Positions 21,691-34,669 of a stretch of DNA of 64,000 nt are shown here, piece by piece. Numbering within the stretch: position 1 is the first letter of the stretch; every line of letters begins with the position of its first letter. Under the pieces are notes generated by a model. That model was not told where the DNA came from and ran no database searches. It was given only the letters and a program-made list of their open reading frames with translations. This DNA comes from Isoetes taiwanensis (Eukaryota > Streptophyta > Lycopodiopsida > Isoetales > Isoetaceae). The position numbers and the translations under genes are program-made. The stretch is taken from positions 1 to 64,000 of the forward strand of contig JAJEKV010000078.1 of assembly GCA_021234155.1 (NCBI GenBank), written 5' to 3'.

Positions 21691-24627
21691 TCATTTAAAA
21701 TGGGATTGTGTTGGTTTCTGTGCCCGGAACACCGCAAGTAACGCCGCATGCGGCATTCCCTCTCCCCTTGCGGGACTTATTTTTTCCTTCTGCGATGGTC
21801 TTCCTCTCATTTTTGCAGTTCAGATCAATCGTATTGGCTAAGCGCGCTCACCACCAGACTTGTCTATGGCCTCTGCATCTCAGACGTTTTTGGGAACATG
21901 CTTACATGCAGGGATTCTTCTTCACTTTCTGTCATTCTTTTCATGAGCAAGCTTCATAGGAGCAAATAAGTCAAGAAAATCTTCCATAGCCACATACCTC
22001 TTCGAAGCTGCTGCGTGATTTGAGGGTCCAACTTAATGCTACTATTGATTATTCTTATTTTCATGCAGAGGTGACTATTTGCTATCAAAGATTTTGCTTT
22101 TAGATCATGTTTAAGTAAATTTGATAGAGCGGCGAGCATTACATCAAGCATTTCCATTGTAGTCTTGCAGGCTTGCCACCATGATCGAATGCATTCGCCT
22201 TATTTCTTCATGGATTCGAAACGACAGTGGGCTAGCGCAGTAGCATTCGGCAAAGCTTTCGCTTTTTTCTGGCACTGCCTGCAGGTTTGGATTTTGTTTC
22301 ATTTCTCATTTCTTTCCAGCATTTCTTGCACCTTCGATTTTGTTTTATTTTCGTTTCTTCTTCAAATAAACATTAATCGATTCTAATCTCTTTGCATTCC
22401 TTTCCATTTCATGTTTTCAGTCTGGCTTTGTTTTTTTCTTTCTATGCTTCAACTCTATTTTGGTTTTCCTCATCTAATAGCTGGATAGGTACTGCGGGTA
22501 TCTATTTTGCCAATATATTTTTTATTCTCTGCAAATCTAGGGCTCACTACCAGTTCAGATTTTGAAGCAAGTTTTTGCTTCCTGACAAATACTGCTTCAT
22601 CTGAGCTTTAGGCGAAGCAGGCTTGCAGGTAGATTTACATCAGGATTGCAAGGGACTTTCATATTTGGATTTTTTTTAGCATTTGATTCCAGTTCTCGTT
22701 AATTAGATGCTTGGTTTTGAATAAGATATTAGGTGCTACTTGCAAACGTAAGCCAAGTTTCTTACAGTATTTATAATTAGAGATGCATTTTGAAACTGAA
22801 ATCTTGAAATTGGATGAGACAGTTGAGTTTAAAATGATTTGCCTCATATCTGGCAGTTCAAACAACTCATATCTGGCTTTAGAATATGAAGCTATGTTGC
22901 AGGGACTTGCCAATCCCCTACATGATGATACATGTTCTCACTCCACATGCATACGCACAAGAATCATCCTCCTCTATCTTCCATGATTTTTATATCTTGC
23001 AGGGCTTTAAAATGGCAGAATTCCATGGAGCGGTAACATCATGTTTAGGTCGAATTTCATCTTTGTGCTTCATGCTTAGGTCTTCAGAAAGCAGGTATCT
23101 CTCACTTTCTAAACAACATGCTAGATTGGTTGGGATGACCTTATTCAGATTTGGGTTATTTTCCGGCATTTTTGTAGGTACATCTTTGAGAAATAGCTCC
23201 AACTTCATGCTATCTGAGGAAGGGTTTCGAAGGACAATGCCATTTCAATTATTAGAGGGTACAAACCTCCTTGAATATTTTTGTTTTTAATCATGTATTC
23301 TCTCCCGGTTCAAGGTTTGTAAGAAAAGTAAAGTTTTGTGTTTTATTCTTAATCATATCTACTTTGTTGCTTTTTTCTTCAAGCTCTACTTGCTCAAGCT
23401 CCGGCACAAGTTCTGTTTTCTCTTACTTTACTGTTTTCATCATCTGTACTGTGTTTTAAATATAAGAAGCTAAGTGAAAAACAAACTTTTTACGCATAGG
23501 ACATGAGAAGTGTTAATGTCAATTTAGCTTTTCACCTCATTGTTTTGCTTCAAGATATTTATAAAATGCAATCTGATGTTTGCTGGGTGCCATAGAAGCT
23601 CTTTTTTGTAATCTTCAGGATTTGCTGCATCAGGAACATTGGTTTTTTTTTTATAATAGACAAATTCATCCATAAATTGATAACTCTGTATTTTTTCTGT
23701 ATAATTAGTACTTCTGTAATTGCTACAAATAATACTTTTCTGATTCAATTTTTTTGTTGCAAATATTTTGCAGATTTTGGAGCAAGAAAAGCTGCTGGAT
23801 TAGAACATGATTAAAGGTGAAATTGGTTTTCTGAAAGAAGATCAAGTAGGTATTAAGAACGAAGGTGTGTTCATAAATATAATTTAATATGCAATGCACA
23901 AGCAAAATTTAATGGCCTATTACTGATCATTTAGTTTCAAATGATCACGCATTATTTATATAAGCATTACATTCCAGGTGCACATGATTGTTGGCGATTG
24001 GCAATGTTGGCATGAACAATTGGTTCAATTCCACTAAGCTTACTGTAATATCACCATTATGATAATAAGGAATACACATTGTTGCAGTAGGTATCTGCGG
24101 CATTTTTGATAACCTGTAACATGATTCTTTTGTAGATTTTGAATAGGAAGGGTACAGGGACACTCTGCGGAAGTCTACAGATGGAAGCTGGGGAAGCTGT
24201 CCAATGCATTCCAGACAGTATCCTGGTCTTGGAATTGGGGATTGTGTCCAGATAACTCCAAACTATTCAAAGCATGAAATCCAAGACTAAATACTAGCTC
24301 TTGCTATGTGGCATCTTGGCATCTTCATTATATCCCCTTATAGACTTGAACATACTGCACTATGGTTATTAGAGGATAAAGATGTAAGGACTGGCATTGC
24401 TATCATAGTTGAATGAGTATATCACCGTTTGCTTGCAAGACATTTTGAAAAATGTTGACTTTGAGATTATTGTGTTTGAGATTGAAACTGAAGGAAGGCA
24501 TTTCATTGTCATCTTGAATTTCAAATGAATCATGGCAGCCCTTGGACATGCAACAAATACCATTGATACAAAGTATCCTTTCTATATATCCATATCCTTA
24601 CAATTTGATAACAACTTTCATAAGATA
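21691..24627. other. No gene confidently recognised
   Basis: AT-rich with many 'ttgcag'-like possible splice acceptors (for example near 22161, 22280, 23001) and short open frames on both strands. It could be the intron-rich remains of a gene, but no block translates into a family I recognise. Confidence 0.3.
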
Positions 24628-27600
24628 CTAGTAATGGTGCCCAGCATTGCTGGGCATAGGTTGGAAGGCTATAAATGTTTTGACCGCAATGAGAAAAGTG
24701 TGCAGTAATCTTTTATTATAACAAAAATATCCAACATAGTAGCAGTGCCTAGCGCATAAATAGATGCATGTATATCACCTTTACTATAAGAATGATCCCA
24801 TGGTGTTGGTATTCTATTGATCGCCTTCAGTGTAATTTTATGTGACCATGAGGAGGACCGGACTTTAAAATTGCATCAAAGCTTTCAGAAATCCCAGGAC
24901 AATTTTGAGAGATCAAAGTGCCGATTTATAGCAAAGACTTAATAAGGTCAACTGTTTGGAAGTAATAATATAGGATCAAATAAACCAAACCTGTTATTAA
25001 AATCAAACCCAAGCATAAGTAGAACTCAATTGGCAATGCACGTCCTAAAGAATCTCATGATTGATAGGTATTGTGAGTCATAAGTACAATTCTAGTACAT
25101 GCAACCCTAAAATTTATGCGATGCATTGTATTTATATCCCATCTACCCCCCAATCCAAAAAAAAAAAAAAAAGAAAAGAAAGGGGGGTGGGACCCCAAAA
25201 ATTTTTGGCAATCATGCATTTTGCACAAAATTTTGAAGCAGTTTTCAAAGGGCACAATATATTTATCATGTCTGTATCTTTGCATTAATAATTACATACA
25301 TCTTAGAAGTAAATGGCTAAACCTTTGTAATAATTCTAAACCTTGCTACTTGTTCATTTAGATAATAATGTGTACGAAAAAAGGTGGTAGCAATGTACAT
25401 TATTGTGTATAAATTGGAGAATATATTTATTAGGTTATGCCTTACACTATATCATAAAATGGGCACACTAACATAATCTATAGAACGGTCATTGTAACTC
25501 ACTAAGCATTTTAACCAATGTTAACATAAATTCTCTAGATGTTAGTGTGGGGTTAGTTGTTTTGCAATCCTCGTTGCTTATATTTGTTGTTGCTTTTGAT
25601 CAACAATGTGATGCAAACGCATGCATGATGGTAAAATTTCCAATAATGTCCTTAAAACGATGTAGAGACGCTTAGGGGTATGTATAATGTTCTATTTAGC
25701 AACATAAATAGACGTCCTTACATCCTTGAAGGCAACTGTCGATGCTTTATTATTTAATTATCTTGTACACATTAGAACAGGAATAAACGCCCTTACATTC
25801 TTGAAGGCCTTGAATGGTTATATGCTATTCAACTAATGCAGAGCAATATTATTATCAATCAATACCATTTCAGCCATGAAGTTTTGTCAAATCCAAAACC
25901 TTGATGTCCATTCTATAGATTCTGAAGCAACTACGCTTTCCAGATACGTCAACTGGTAGTCCATAGCCAGCTTTTGTGCCCCAATAGTTGAAGTGGTATC
26001 TTGTAGAAAGATAAATATAAATACACCACAAAACACAGCAAGAGGCTATAATACTACTACAAATGTAAGAATGGACTAGACTCTGGAATAGATCAGTAAA
26101 TCATGACATTTAAAATTTTGAGTCATTATTTATGTCATGAAAACGGCAAATGCTTCAAACAATGTACTTGAAATCAATAGTAAAATATGCCAGAATGCAA
26201 TGTCTTTGGCACTTGCATCATGTAATGTTGCCCTTTATCACATAGCAAAACAAACTTGCAGATGAAGCTTGCACCATAAGCAATCCTTTGATATTATCAA
26301 ATAGGTTCGCAAGACAAAGCACGTTAGAATGTCCCAAGTTTCAAAAAAATTCAGTAACAAATATCATAAATTAACTTGCAGCAGTTAATGCCTTTATAAT
26401 TCCACTTAATCGTTGGTCACGTGTGTAATGTTTTAACAGATGTTAACAAACCCCTATTTCCTTTTACTTCTTCATTCCTTCCCTATTTCCTTTACTTCTT
26501 CATTCCTTCCTTTTCTGCCTTGTTGGTGTTGTTTATTGAGTCGTCCAAAAGCAACTCATTTCGATCTTCTTGCTGCATCTTCAAGTTGATCTTCCTCATT
26601 GCATTGACCATGTCTCTAGTTTTGGACATCTGAATAATATTCACTGCATTTCAATTCCACTGTTCACACCTGTTTTATTATGAAGCTTCCAAAACATTCA
26701 AATGTTTTTTGCCTTCTAGCTTGTTCAAAATACAAATTATCAGTAGGAGGAGGAACAATTCTCCAATTCTCCTTTGCTCTGATGTTTGCACATGCATAAA
26801 CCACCTTAATTCATTACCTATGCTTCTTTCTCAGTGTTCGAAATACGTGGAAAAACTATTAATGCCACTGTCATTTTCTTTTGAGCAAATTCCAAGGACA
26901 GAATTAACGGCTCATACAGGATTGCCACAAACTCTAAGGATCTCATATTGCAATTAAGTTATTTTTGGCACAATTAAGTTGCCAAAACGACTATTTCTCT
27001 TCCACCTCTTGTTCATGAGACATCTTCTATAATAATCAGTGTTGAGTGAGCTTGTTGTTCTTTGTTGTTCAATTTTCGATTTCCAATATACAAATTTAAA
27101 ATGAAAGTTAATGCAGATGACTGACTGCCTGCGTACAAAGAATTCCCTCAGGCTTTGAAGCAGTTTTAGCTTGCTCTAATAGATATCAAAAAGGTATCTG
27201 CAAGAAAAGATGCAACATGTACCCTCAATCAAGTCATATGAATTAAAAAGATTCCTCAGAAACAAAGAAACAAATTGAGTAAGTGGGTCGGTAGCTTACA
27301 TGAGAACCTGTAAACTCGTACAAACTCATAGAAATCCTGGATGAAGGAGAAAAAGGATAAACAAATATTCTATTACAAAAGAGAAATATCAGGATTCATG
27401 TAAAGCCAAATCTTAATGTACCTCCAGCAAATCCACATGGAGCAGGATTAATGGTAAGAAACGTGCGTGCTATGAAATTGCAATATATCATTTTCTGTAG
27501 GTTGTGGGAGATGAAAAAGTTTAATTTGAGAGTAAAAATGCCTAGAACTGTAAGAAGCACACCTGGGAAGGATTTGACTGCCAAGAAATCCATTTGTTTC

Positions 27601-28524
27601 ATAATCCATTTGCTTGATAATCCATTTATTTGATCAGATCCGAAACAAAGATTATTTGGTTGCTTCATCTTGTTCTAGTAACATTCTGCAGAATAGAAGA
27701 CAGGACTATAAGGAAATCCAAATTGTCAAAAAAGCAGCAAACAGCATGAGGTTAAACTTGTTAAAAACATGTATTAACATGCTTCTTTAACTAAGAAGAT
27801 ATTATCATGTTTCTTCAACTAAACGGACCTAGTCCAACTAAACAGATCTCTTCAAGGTGCCACAATCTGCAATTCTTTTCTCATTGAATAGTTTTCTCAT
27901 TATCCCTCTGCAATGGGCACTTTTAGAGCTTTCTCTAAATCCAACCATACTCAAACAGCATTGTCGTTCTCCTGGGAAGCATGCATTATAAATCCAACCA
28001 CTCCAACTATACTATGGCTCTGACAAACGACCTTAAATGGGACAGTCGAGGAACAATAGAATCACCGTATCCTGTTCAAAATGCTAAATCAGAAGCTAGA
28101 AAGGAAGTCAGAGTTGACCTGAACGGGGGCTGCAAATTCGCCATAGTTACCAAGAGTCGTCGGGTGGCTAGATTTGCTAGTTTCTTCCACCATTCTTGGC
28201 CATTGCTAGGCTAGAAGAAGCCGTCGAAACTTGAAGGTACCCAAAAAAAAAAGGAAAATCCTGCAGCATCCCGCCTTCAAAGGCGGCCTTCATCATCAAG
28301 CGATTCGTAATGCGGGTACAAAAGCAAAGCCCGCGGTGCTCGAAGAAAGCGACATCTTCTCGCAAACCCTGAAGCCATCACCGCTTCTCTGCTCTGCTCT
28401 GTTTCGATAGGGCAACGAAATCATTACCCTCTTTTTATGTTGAATCTCCACCGTCCCTTCAAAAAATCGAATTCTCACCATCGGATCTAGGGCGTGGTCC
28501 ATTACATAACATTATAATATAGGA
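24628..28524 (-). mobile_element. Non-autonomous Helitron B
   Basis: On the minus strand it starts TCCTATATTATAATG at 28524 after an A. It ends with the perfect hairpin GCCCAGCAATGCTGGGC (24640-24656) plus ACCATTA and CTAG at 24631-24628, followed by host T. The last 70 bases match the tail of Helitron D ('cacttttctcattgcggtca' on the minus strand). No Rep/helicase is present. Near the 5' end (about 28400-28200 minus) an ATG-initiated, GC-richer segment begins MASGFARRCRFLRAPRALLL, which looks like the targeting-peptide first exon of a captured gene. I do not recognise it. The rest is AT-rich and non-coding; a poly-A run lies at about 25158-25172. Confidence 0.85.
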
Positions 28525-29890
28525 TTCTAAACGGACTATAATAGTCACTAGATGCAAGTCCCTATGAACGGAATAATGCTAGATAAATCAACCACAACCA
28601 AAATCTCTATGAGAAATATCATCTTTTTTTTTATGACGCAATGCGCTAGATAATTGTTTGCGTAGTTGTGTGAGACCACATCAACAATACCGAGATAATT
28701 CATTGCTATTAAGGTATTATTCAAGTGAATATATCATGGACAACTATTAACTGTCTACGCGATGTAAGACTAACAACTAACAAATGGCTGGACAACACTC
28801 TATATACGTTTGTTAGACCTGCATCCTAACTCCTGTGATTGGCATCATGATATATAATGTATAGACTTGCAATAAATGCACAAATTGAACAAACTGATTC
28901 TGTAAAATCAAACGTTGTTTGAGCTCTTAATATCTGTCAGTATCTAGCGTTTAGCTGTAAAGTGTAGAGCAAGTAATAAGAGTTCATTGCAAACATGAGA
29001 GCAAACAAGATCATGTATGCTTTACCACAAGGAGGAGATGCAGCTGTAAATTGAGTGCATTTTTCACAAAAAATTGTGGAACATGTAATCAATCACCTTC
29101 TATTTATATCATGACCTTGCAAGGCTAGGTTGCTTCTACTTTTGGAATATTTACATTTGACAACATTAAAAGCAAGAGTCCTATAGGTAAATTCTATGAA
29201 AAAAAATTCTACGATAAAAAATCTATTCTATTCTATTCTATGAAATGAGTATCATCAACTTGGTTTCACCAACACGGTCCCCAGTATCAGGGCAACCTGG
29301 CCTTGCCATTTGGCATCTCCGCAACCTCGCATAACTAACATTCACAAGTACTTACTAACATTTTTCGAGCGACTTATTAGGAGACATCTCTTTTCCTTCT
29401 CAACATTGGGCATCCCTTTTCCTTCTCAATGTTGGAGATAAATGTGGTACATAGTTCAAAGTGGCACATGCTTTTATAATCTTCAAATTTCATGTTTCAC
29501 ATTTCATGTTTCATGCTAAGGTATTTTAAATACCTTTATGTTGATTCATAATGTTTGAAGTGTTGTACTGTTATTATTGGCCCAAGATCTTTAGCTTAAA
29601 ACTTTGAATGTAGCCCAAAAGGCTCTAAAGGGAATGCATATACCCAAAAGGCTCTATGTGCATGAAATGTTAGAAATTTAATGCAAAAAATACATCCAAA
29701 AAATCCTAAATTACGAGAAGCTCTAAACCAATACCTAAACTATATGCACTCCAATACATGTACCATTACACTATGCTTTTTGCTATTCCTACCCATGGCT
29801 AATGCCTAAACCCGAAACCTCTATACTTGGCACTCCAATACATCTATAGAATTGGTTGCACATTCTTATTCCACCTACAAACTATATTAT
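28525..29890. other. No gene recognised; probably the body of a third Helitron
   Basis: AT-rich, no conserved coding frame. A Helitron 3' end closes this stretch at 29947, so part of it may be that element's body, but I cannot fix its 5' TC end. Confidence 0.3.
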
Positions 29891-29899
29891 TCACCCATT

Positions 29900-29947
29900 C
29901 CACATGTCCAAGACTAATGCCCGGAATCGTCGGGCACACGTTTCTAG
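29900..29947 (+). mobile_element. Helitron 3' terminus (copy E)
   Basis: Imperfect hairpin GCCCGGAATCGTCGGGC at 29919-29935, then ACACGTTT and CTAG at 29944-29947, followed by T. Same architecture as Helitrons A and B, opposite orientation to B. Confidence 0.65.
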
Positions 29948-30178
29948 TTATATGTAAATAACTTAGCCATGCTCCCTTATCCACATACTACAGTATACAA
30001 GGCTACTAAGGTAGGCTTTTATGGTGATGTGGCCTAAAAATATACATATTTATATCGTATATCTCAGGGGAATGTCACAATAGATAGCATTTAACAAGGG
30101 AAACTTCTAAGCTACAAGGAAAATACTCATAGCTAAATGAAGACACTTCAGAATACTGTAGCCTAGAATAGAGTTGCA
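29948..30178. other. Unassigned spacer
   Basis: Non-coding, between the Helitron end and the hairpin terminus of the next element. Confidence 0.3.
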
Positions 30179-30214
30179 TTTGAAACGGGAGTGTTGCACA
30201 ACTCCCGTTTCAAA
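30179..30214. repeat. Terminal hairpin
   Basis: Near-perfect 18-base inverted repeat: 14 outer bases pair exactly, with a small loop (gttgcaca). Proposed left terminus of the transposon. Confidence 0.7.
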
Positions 30215-30507
30215 GATTCCCTGTAAAAAACACAACATGATCCAGAAAGTGATCTTTTTGGGCTGAGGTTGAGATTTTTCAATAGTTCAATTTTTTGTTA
30301 TCCTAATTTTGGCCCCTCATGCAGGGGAGAACTTGTTTTTGTAAAATAACATACATGAAAAGAGCAAATTTTAGAAATGCAATGTAAATCTCTCAAAGTG
30401 TTACAAAAAAAACCATCATCTGTGGGATGAAAAAAAAAATATATTTCAGATATTTTGGTAACACGTCAATGGCAATGTTAATAATAATTTGTTAGTCAGT
30501 TTTGAAT

Positions 30508-31500
30508 TCAAAGGTCCAAGATGTACTCATCATCACCCTTCTTGCTTGTCTCAGGCTGTTCTTTTGTTGTCGACTGCTGCTTGTCCGGTGAAGTAACCCG
30601 TTCTTCTGCAGCTTTGTCTTCTGGATTAACAACTGTAGCAACTTCTTTTAGCTCTACAAAATCAACCTCTTCGTCAACAGAGCTCGTGAGAGGTGGCTGA
30701 ATCTCTGATGATGTCATCTTGGCATAATCAGATGAGGATTTGGCGCCTAGCTCTTGATTCTCATCAGGAAGATTTGGTAAGACAACCAATGTCATCCTAA
30801 TGAAGTTCACAGCCTCCTTGTCTATGTCCACAGCCACACAATTTCGGCCCTTCTTGAGTGCACATGCAATGGTGGTACCAGAGCCAGAGAACGCATCAAG
30901 CACCCAATCTCCTGGACGAGAAAACATGTCAATGAGATGGTTGATGAGTTTTTGAGGCTTCTGATAGTGGTTCACAATTCTGCCCTGTGCACTAGGGTCT
31001 TGCAGCTTCTGTAACACTGCAGGAAACTCTAAAACATTTGAGAAGTTAGTGCGGCGTATGTTGAAATGCTCCATGGTCCTCTTGCCATCGAAGCTCCAAA
31101 GTAACCAACGTGCGAGATATTCCACTTTGCTTAACAGCCCGGGGCCAAAGATGATAATTTATATTTGTTTTGTACCTTCAAGAGAAAGGGCATTGGTCAA
31201 GAACTAAAAGAAAATAACAAGTGGTGTATTCCGTAATACAAAGCGTGCAGGACTACTAAGTTCTCGGAACCCGGCTTGGTCGAAGGAGATCCAAAGTGAT
31301 TTTGAAGCTGGCTTCAACAAGACCAGCTTGCATCTTTGGAGTGAAATACCACCAACCGGTGTCTAGTCGTAGTGATCTTCATTAAGCCTTTTATAAATTC
31401 ATTGAAATCCGCATGCTTAAAAGGAACGTCATCGTATCGACTGTCTTTAATCTTGAAGCCGTAGGGGAATGTCAGCAATGATTAGCGTAAAATCTTGTGG
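30508..31500 (-). CDS. Beta-type amino DNA methyltransferase (N6-adenine or N4-cytosine)
   Basis: Transfers a methyl group from S-adenosylmethionine to an exocyclic amino group in DNA. Minus-strand order is the catalytic motif IV first (ADIP-YGF at about 31477-31455, a DPPY relative), then a HSKDASW segment (about 31345), then an intact 200-residue stretch ending at 30508. That stretch contains NHYQKPQKLINHLIDMFSRPGDW, the SAM-binding motif I DAFSGSGTT (30897-30871), and the ribose-binding acidic motif VAVDID. Motif IV before motif I is the beta-class arrangement. Right after the DIP an extra C shifts the frame, and a stop lies near 31328, so the gene is damaged or the consensus has errors. 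A possible intron separates the two blocks (31140-31195). The C-terminal tail is acidic and disordered. Which base it methylates cannot be told. Confidence 0.8.
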
Positions 31501-31599
31501 CTTCACACTGCCGCTAAGCTTGGTGCAATCCCCATGTACAAAGCGAGTAAAAGATTGTTTTGGTTTAATAAAGTAAACGTTTCATAGTCCGTTTATAGC

Positions 31600-33430
31600 G
31601 ACCTCCACGGTCAACGCTCCCGCCAAAGTTCTTTCTTCCCGAGCAATCCTTACCAGGTGCATGAAACCTTCTGGTAGGTCCTTGTTTTTCTTCTTACTCT
31701 GCAAAGCCACAAAATAATTAAACATTTACCTAAACGCGCAAGGCATGCTTACCCAGCCTTCAAAATTTGGAGCATACTGAACAATTCTCTCGTCAAATGT
31801 AGCAATAGGATAAAGCTCCCTGCACCGATCCCATGTTTGCACATTCAATTGTTCCATCAAACATGTTTGGCATGTAATGACGTTCTTCTGGCTGCAACAT
31901 TCAAACCAAGAATTACATCAGGGACACATCTACAGAAGAACTTTTTCGCAATCATAAAACAACACCACATCAAACAAGAAAACCCAAAGTGTATTCCGGA
32001 ATACACTTTGGCTTTAGTGTTAAAGCCAAAGTGTATTCCCGAATACACTTTAAAGCCAAAGTGTATTCCGGAATACACTTTGGCTTTGCTTCAGTGTTGT
32101 ACACAGCGTTGACACAAAAGACAAAACTTTCTTAATGACTTACTTGTGCAACTCCTTCGACATTTCTTCTAAAGTAAATTCCTTGTCCACAACCTTCTGT
32201 AGTAACATTTCTAACAACGGAATGTCTATAAATCCTTGAAGCTCCCTCCAGACAGTGATAGTCATTTCTTTTTTTGGAACATCGGATCTCTTTTTCTTGT
32301 CTGTTACTTTGCCCTTACTTTTGAGGTCTCCGCGCTCGAACATATTGAAGATTTCGTTTTGCAAATCCCAAATCTAAACAAAGTAACAAATGGCGTTAGC
32401 ACAACATATTCTGGAATAAAATGCTGGGACTAGCTACTTAAACTAAAATGCGGACATACTCTTCCTTCTCTAAACGCAAGCTGGAACCAGTTGTCATGCG
32501 CAATAAGAGATGTCCTTTTGTTGTCCTCGTTGTACTTAAACAACACTCACGGCACACGCCTCTTTGAGTTCAAGGAGTAAAAGCTGGCTTCTTTGTGTCG
32601 CCGCCATATTTTCGTTAAAGATGAGAAATTCTCCAGGCATAAACCTTATTTTGTCCACAAAACTCATCTTCAACTTGTAACCGTTGTCCGTGATTGTGTG
32701 TGTTGGCAACGATCTTAGCTTCTTCGTCGGTAAGGCCACAATATAACGCACAAAAGAACCGGATACCTAGGGTTGAATCCTCCTTGTACAGTTGCCTCCT
32801 TGCTTTAAAAGCATGATTCCCCTAACACATAATGCGTGTAGGTGTCCGCATTTTCCTTGTCATCTTTGGGGGGGTCAATGCACATTCCTCGTCAACTAGC
32901 ACAACTATAGGAGCTACATGAGCATACGGATTGCTCTAATCCTGTCCTTCAAGTTCCTTAAATGATGCATAAATCTTCCCGAACTTGAAGAGGTCTCTCA
33001 CCGTTTTAGTTCTTTGGTGGCGGCTTCATTGGCGTTACTTGCAAGTAAATCACACCTTGCACAAGCTTTTCCTGTTAATTGCTTTTGCCATTTTTTCCGA
33101 GGTCTTGTCGACCTTCTTTTTCTTTAATTGCCACAGGGGCTTTTGTTTTTTTCCTCTTGCCTTCTTTTGTTTTGGTTCTTCTACTTGCTCTTCCGATAGC
33201 ACTAATGCCTAAGTTCTTTTCTTAGCTGGCTCTTTAGCAGCAACAATGTTTCGTGACACCGACCTTCTAGTGTCTGGCTCCACGAAATCGTCTTTGCTCC
33301 CTTCATTATCAGATGGGCTGCTAGTGCCACCATCTTGTTCTTCCTTCTGTGTGTCATCGGCGTGAAGTCTTCACTCATTGAAGAACTTACGGTGTGTACA
33401 ATGGACCAAATGTTTGTTTGTTTTATATAG
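31600..33430 (-). CDS. Upstream exons of the methyltransferase gene, tentative
   Basis: Open stretches on the minus strand, separated by intron-like AT-rich sequence, lead into the methyltransferase: about 33340-33000 (SDNEGSKDDFVEPDTRRSV then a Lys/Arg-rich tail, several frames), 32751-32536 (FVRYIVALPTKKLRSLPTH...DKIRFMPGEFLIFNENMAATQ), 32364-32140 (FERGDLKSKGKVTDKKKRS...EMTITVWRELQGFI). They are charged and low in identifiable motifs; I recognise no domain. Assigning them to one gene with the methyltransferase is inference from strand, spacing and absence of other signals. Confidence 0.4.
31984..32087. repeat. Palindrome cluster (three copies) in a methyltransferase intron
   Basis: Three copies of CCAAAGTGTATTCCGGAATACACTTTGG or close variants (middle copy with TTCCCGAA), separated by 10 bases or fewer. 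Each is a near-perfect palindrome about 28 bases long. A degenerate single copy lies at about 31222-31240. Confidence 0.85.
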
Positions 33431-33965
33431 TGTGCCACATACTTGCATGCGGTGGAGGTGGGTTTATCCTAGTCAACCTCAACATAGCCTCATCAAGAAC
33501 AAACATCCCACATGATGTACTAAGTGATGACACTGCCTTGTTGCCCGGACCGGGCCCCAAACAACCTTGTCAACACTCTTTATGTGGCCCATGCTTTGGA
33601 ATTCGGCGTCGTAACGCGTTCACATCTGGCGAGCTCTTACAGACATGCAAGAATGTGAGTGTGGAGTACTTGCCTCCATGGCCTCTAGTAAAGAACCACT
33701 GAGTTTGAAAACATTCGTAGACTTTTGGATCAGATGGGCCACCCGATTCTTATTGTAATTTGGTGTTTCTTTTTGTGACAATCTTCACGGTCTTTTTAGT
33801 AGGTTGTACAAGGGGGTTTTGGCTGTAGCAATAGTGTCGTTAGCAAACAGAAACTAGAGCAGGAAAATCAGCTAAAGCAACAAAAACTATGTAAAACAAG
33901 GTAAAACATTGCAAGGTAAAACACTTAAAACAAGGTAAAACATTGCAATTCTTGGCTTCTAAACG
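33430..33965. other. Intergenic region between divergent genes
   Basis: Contains an open frame on + (33394-33702) with no motif I recognise. Probably promoter/5' leader sequence shared by the methyltransferase (leftward) and the transposase-like gene (rightward). Confidence 0.3.
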
Positions 33966-33969
33966 CCCT

Positions 33970-34335
33970 AAAGTAAGCCAAAGTGTATTCGAATACACTT
34001 TTTGCCGCCTAAAAGTAAAGCAAAATGTATTCGAATACACTTTTCCTCATGATTCACCAAAATGTATTCGGAATACACTTTTGGCAATCGAAATCAAACC
34101 AAAGTGTATTAGGAATACACTTTGGCTTTCATGATTAGGCCAAAGTTATTTTAATACACTTTGGTTTGACGGGATTGCCAAAGTGTATTCCGGAATACAC
34201 TTCGGCTTTCGTTGGTAGGCAAAAGTGTATTCCGAAATACACTTCGGCTTTCGTTGGTAGGCAAAAGTGTATTCCGGAATACACTTTGGCTTACAAATGA
34301 AAGCCGAAGTGTATTCGGGAATACACTTTGGCTAG
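33970..34335. repeat. Array of about nine palindromes, core TTCCGGAA
   Basis: Nine tandem, non-identical palindromes of the form CCAAAGTGTATTC(C/-)(G)GAATACACTTTGG, spaced by 10-20 bases of 'ggctttcgttggtaggca'-type sequence. Half-sites AAGTGTATTC are strongly conserved; the centre varies (TCGA, TCGGA, TCCGGA, TAGGA, TCCGAA). Two more single copies lie at about 34521-34540 and 34594-34610, the first within an upstream open frame. Confidence 0.85.
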
Positions 34336-34669
34336 ACAGAAGGACAGTACGTCTAACTTAAATGATTAAAAGCACGTACTAAAAAAAAGTCGCACTAACC
34401 TGTCCATCTTATGCCTATGCAAATTAGAATACAACTCGAGCGAAAATTTGCGGAGGCGCTGGGTTTGGCGACTGGAGCAGCGGAAGTTGAATAAAGAAGT
34501 GAGAGCTCGCTGGCCACTCGCTGTGTATTCCGGAATACATTTGCAGTTTCTTTTTGTCTTCTGCTTTTCATTTCCTTCGCTGCACAACTCGATTTGTATT
34601 CCCGAATACAAAATGCACACCACTTTTGTGTTTTACTTACGTCTAACAAATGTTTTGCAGCTTCGTAAG

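Noticed and set aside
33840-34134. Short frames with repeated VYSNT / YSGIH peptides
   Set aside because: They arise from translating the palindrome repeats and are not conserved as protein.
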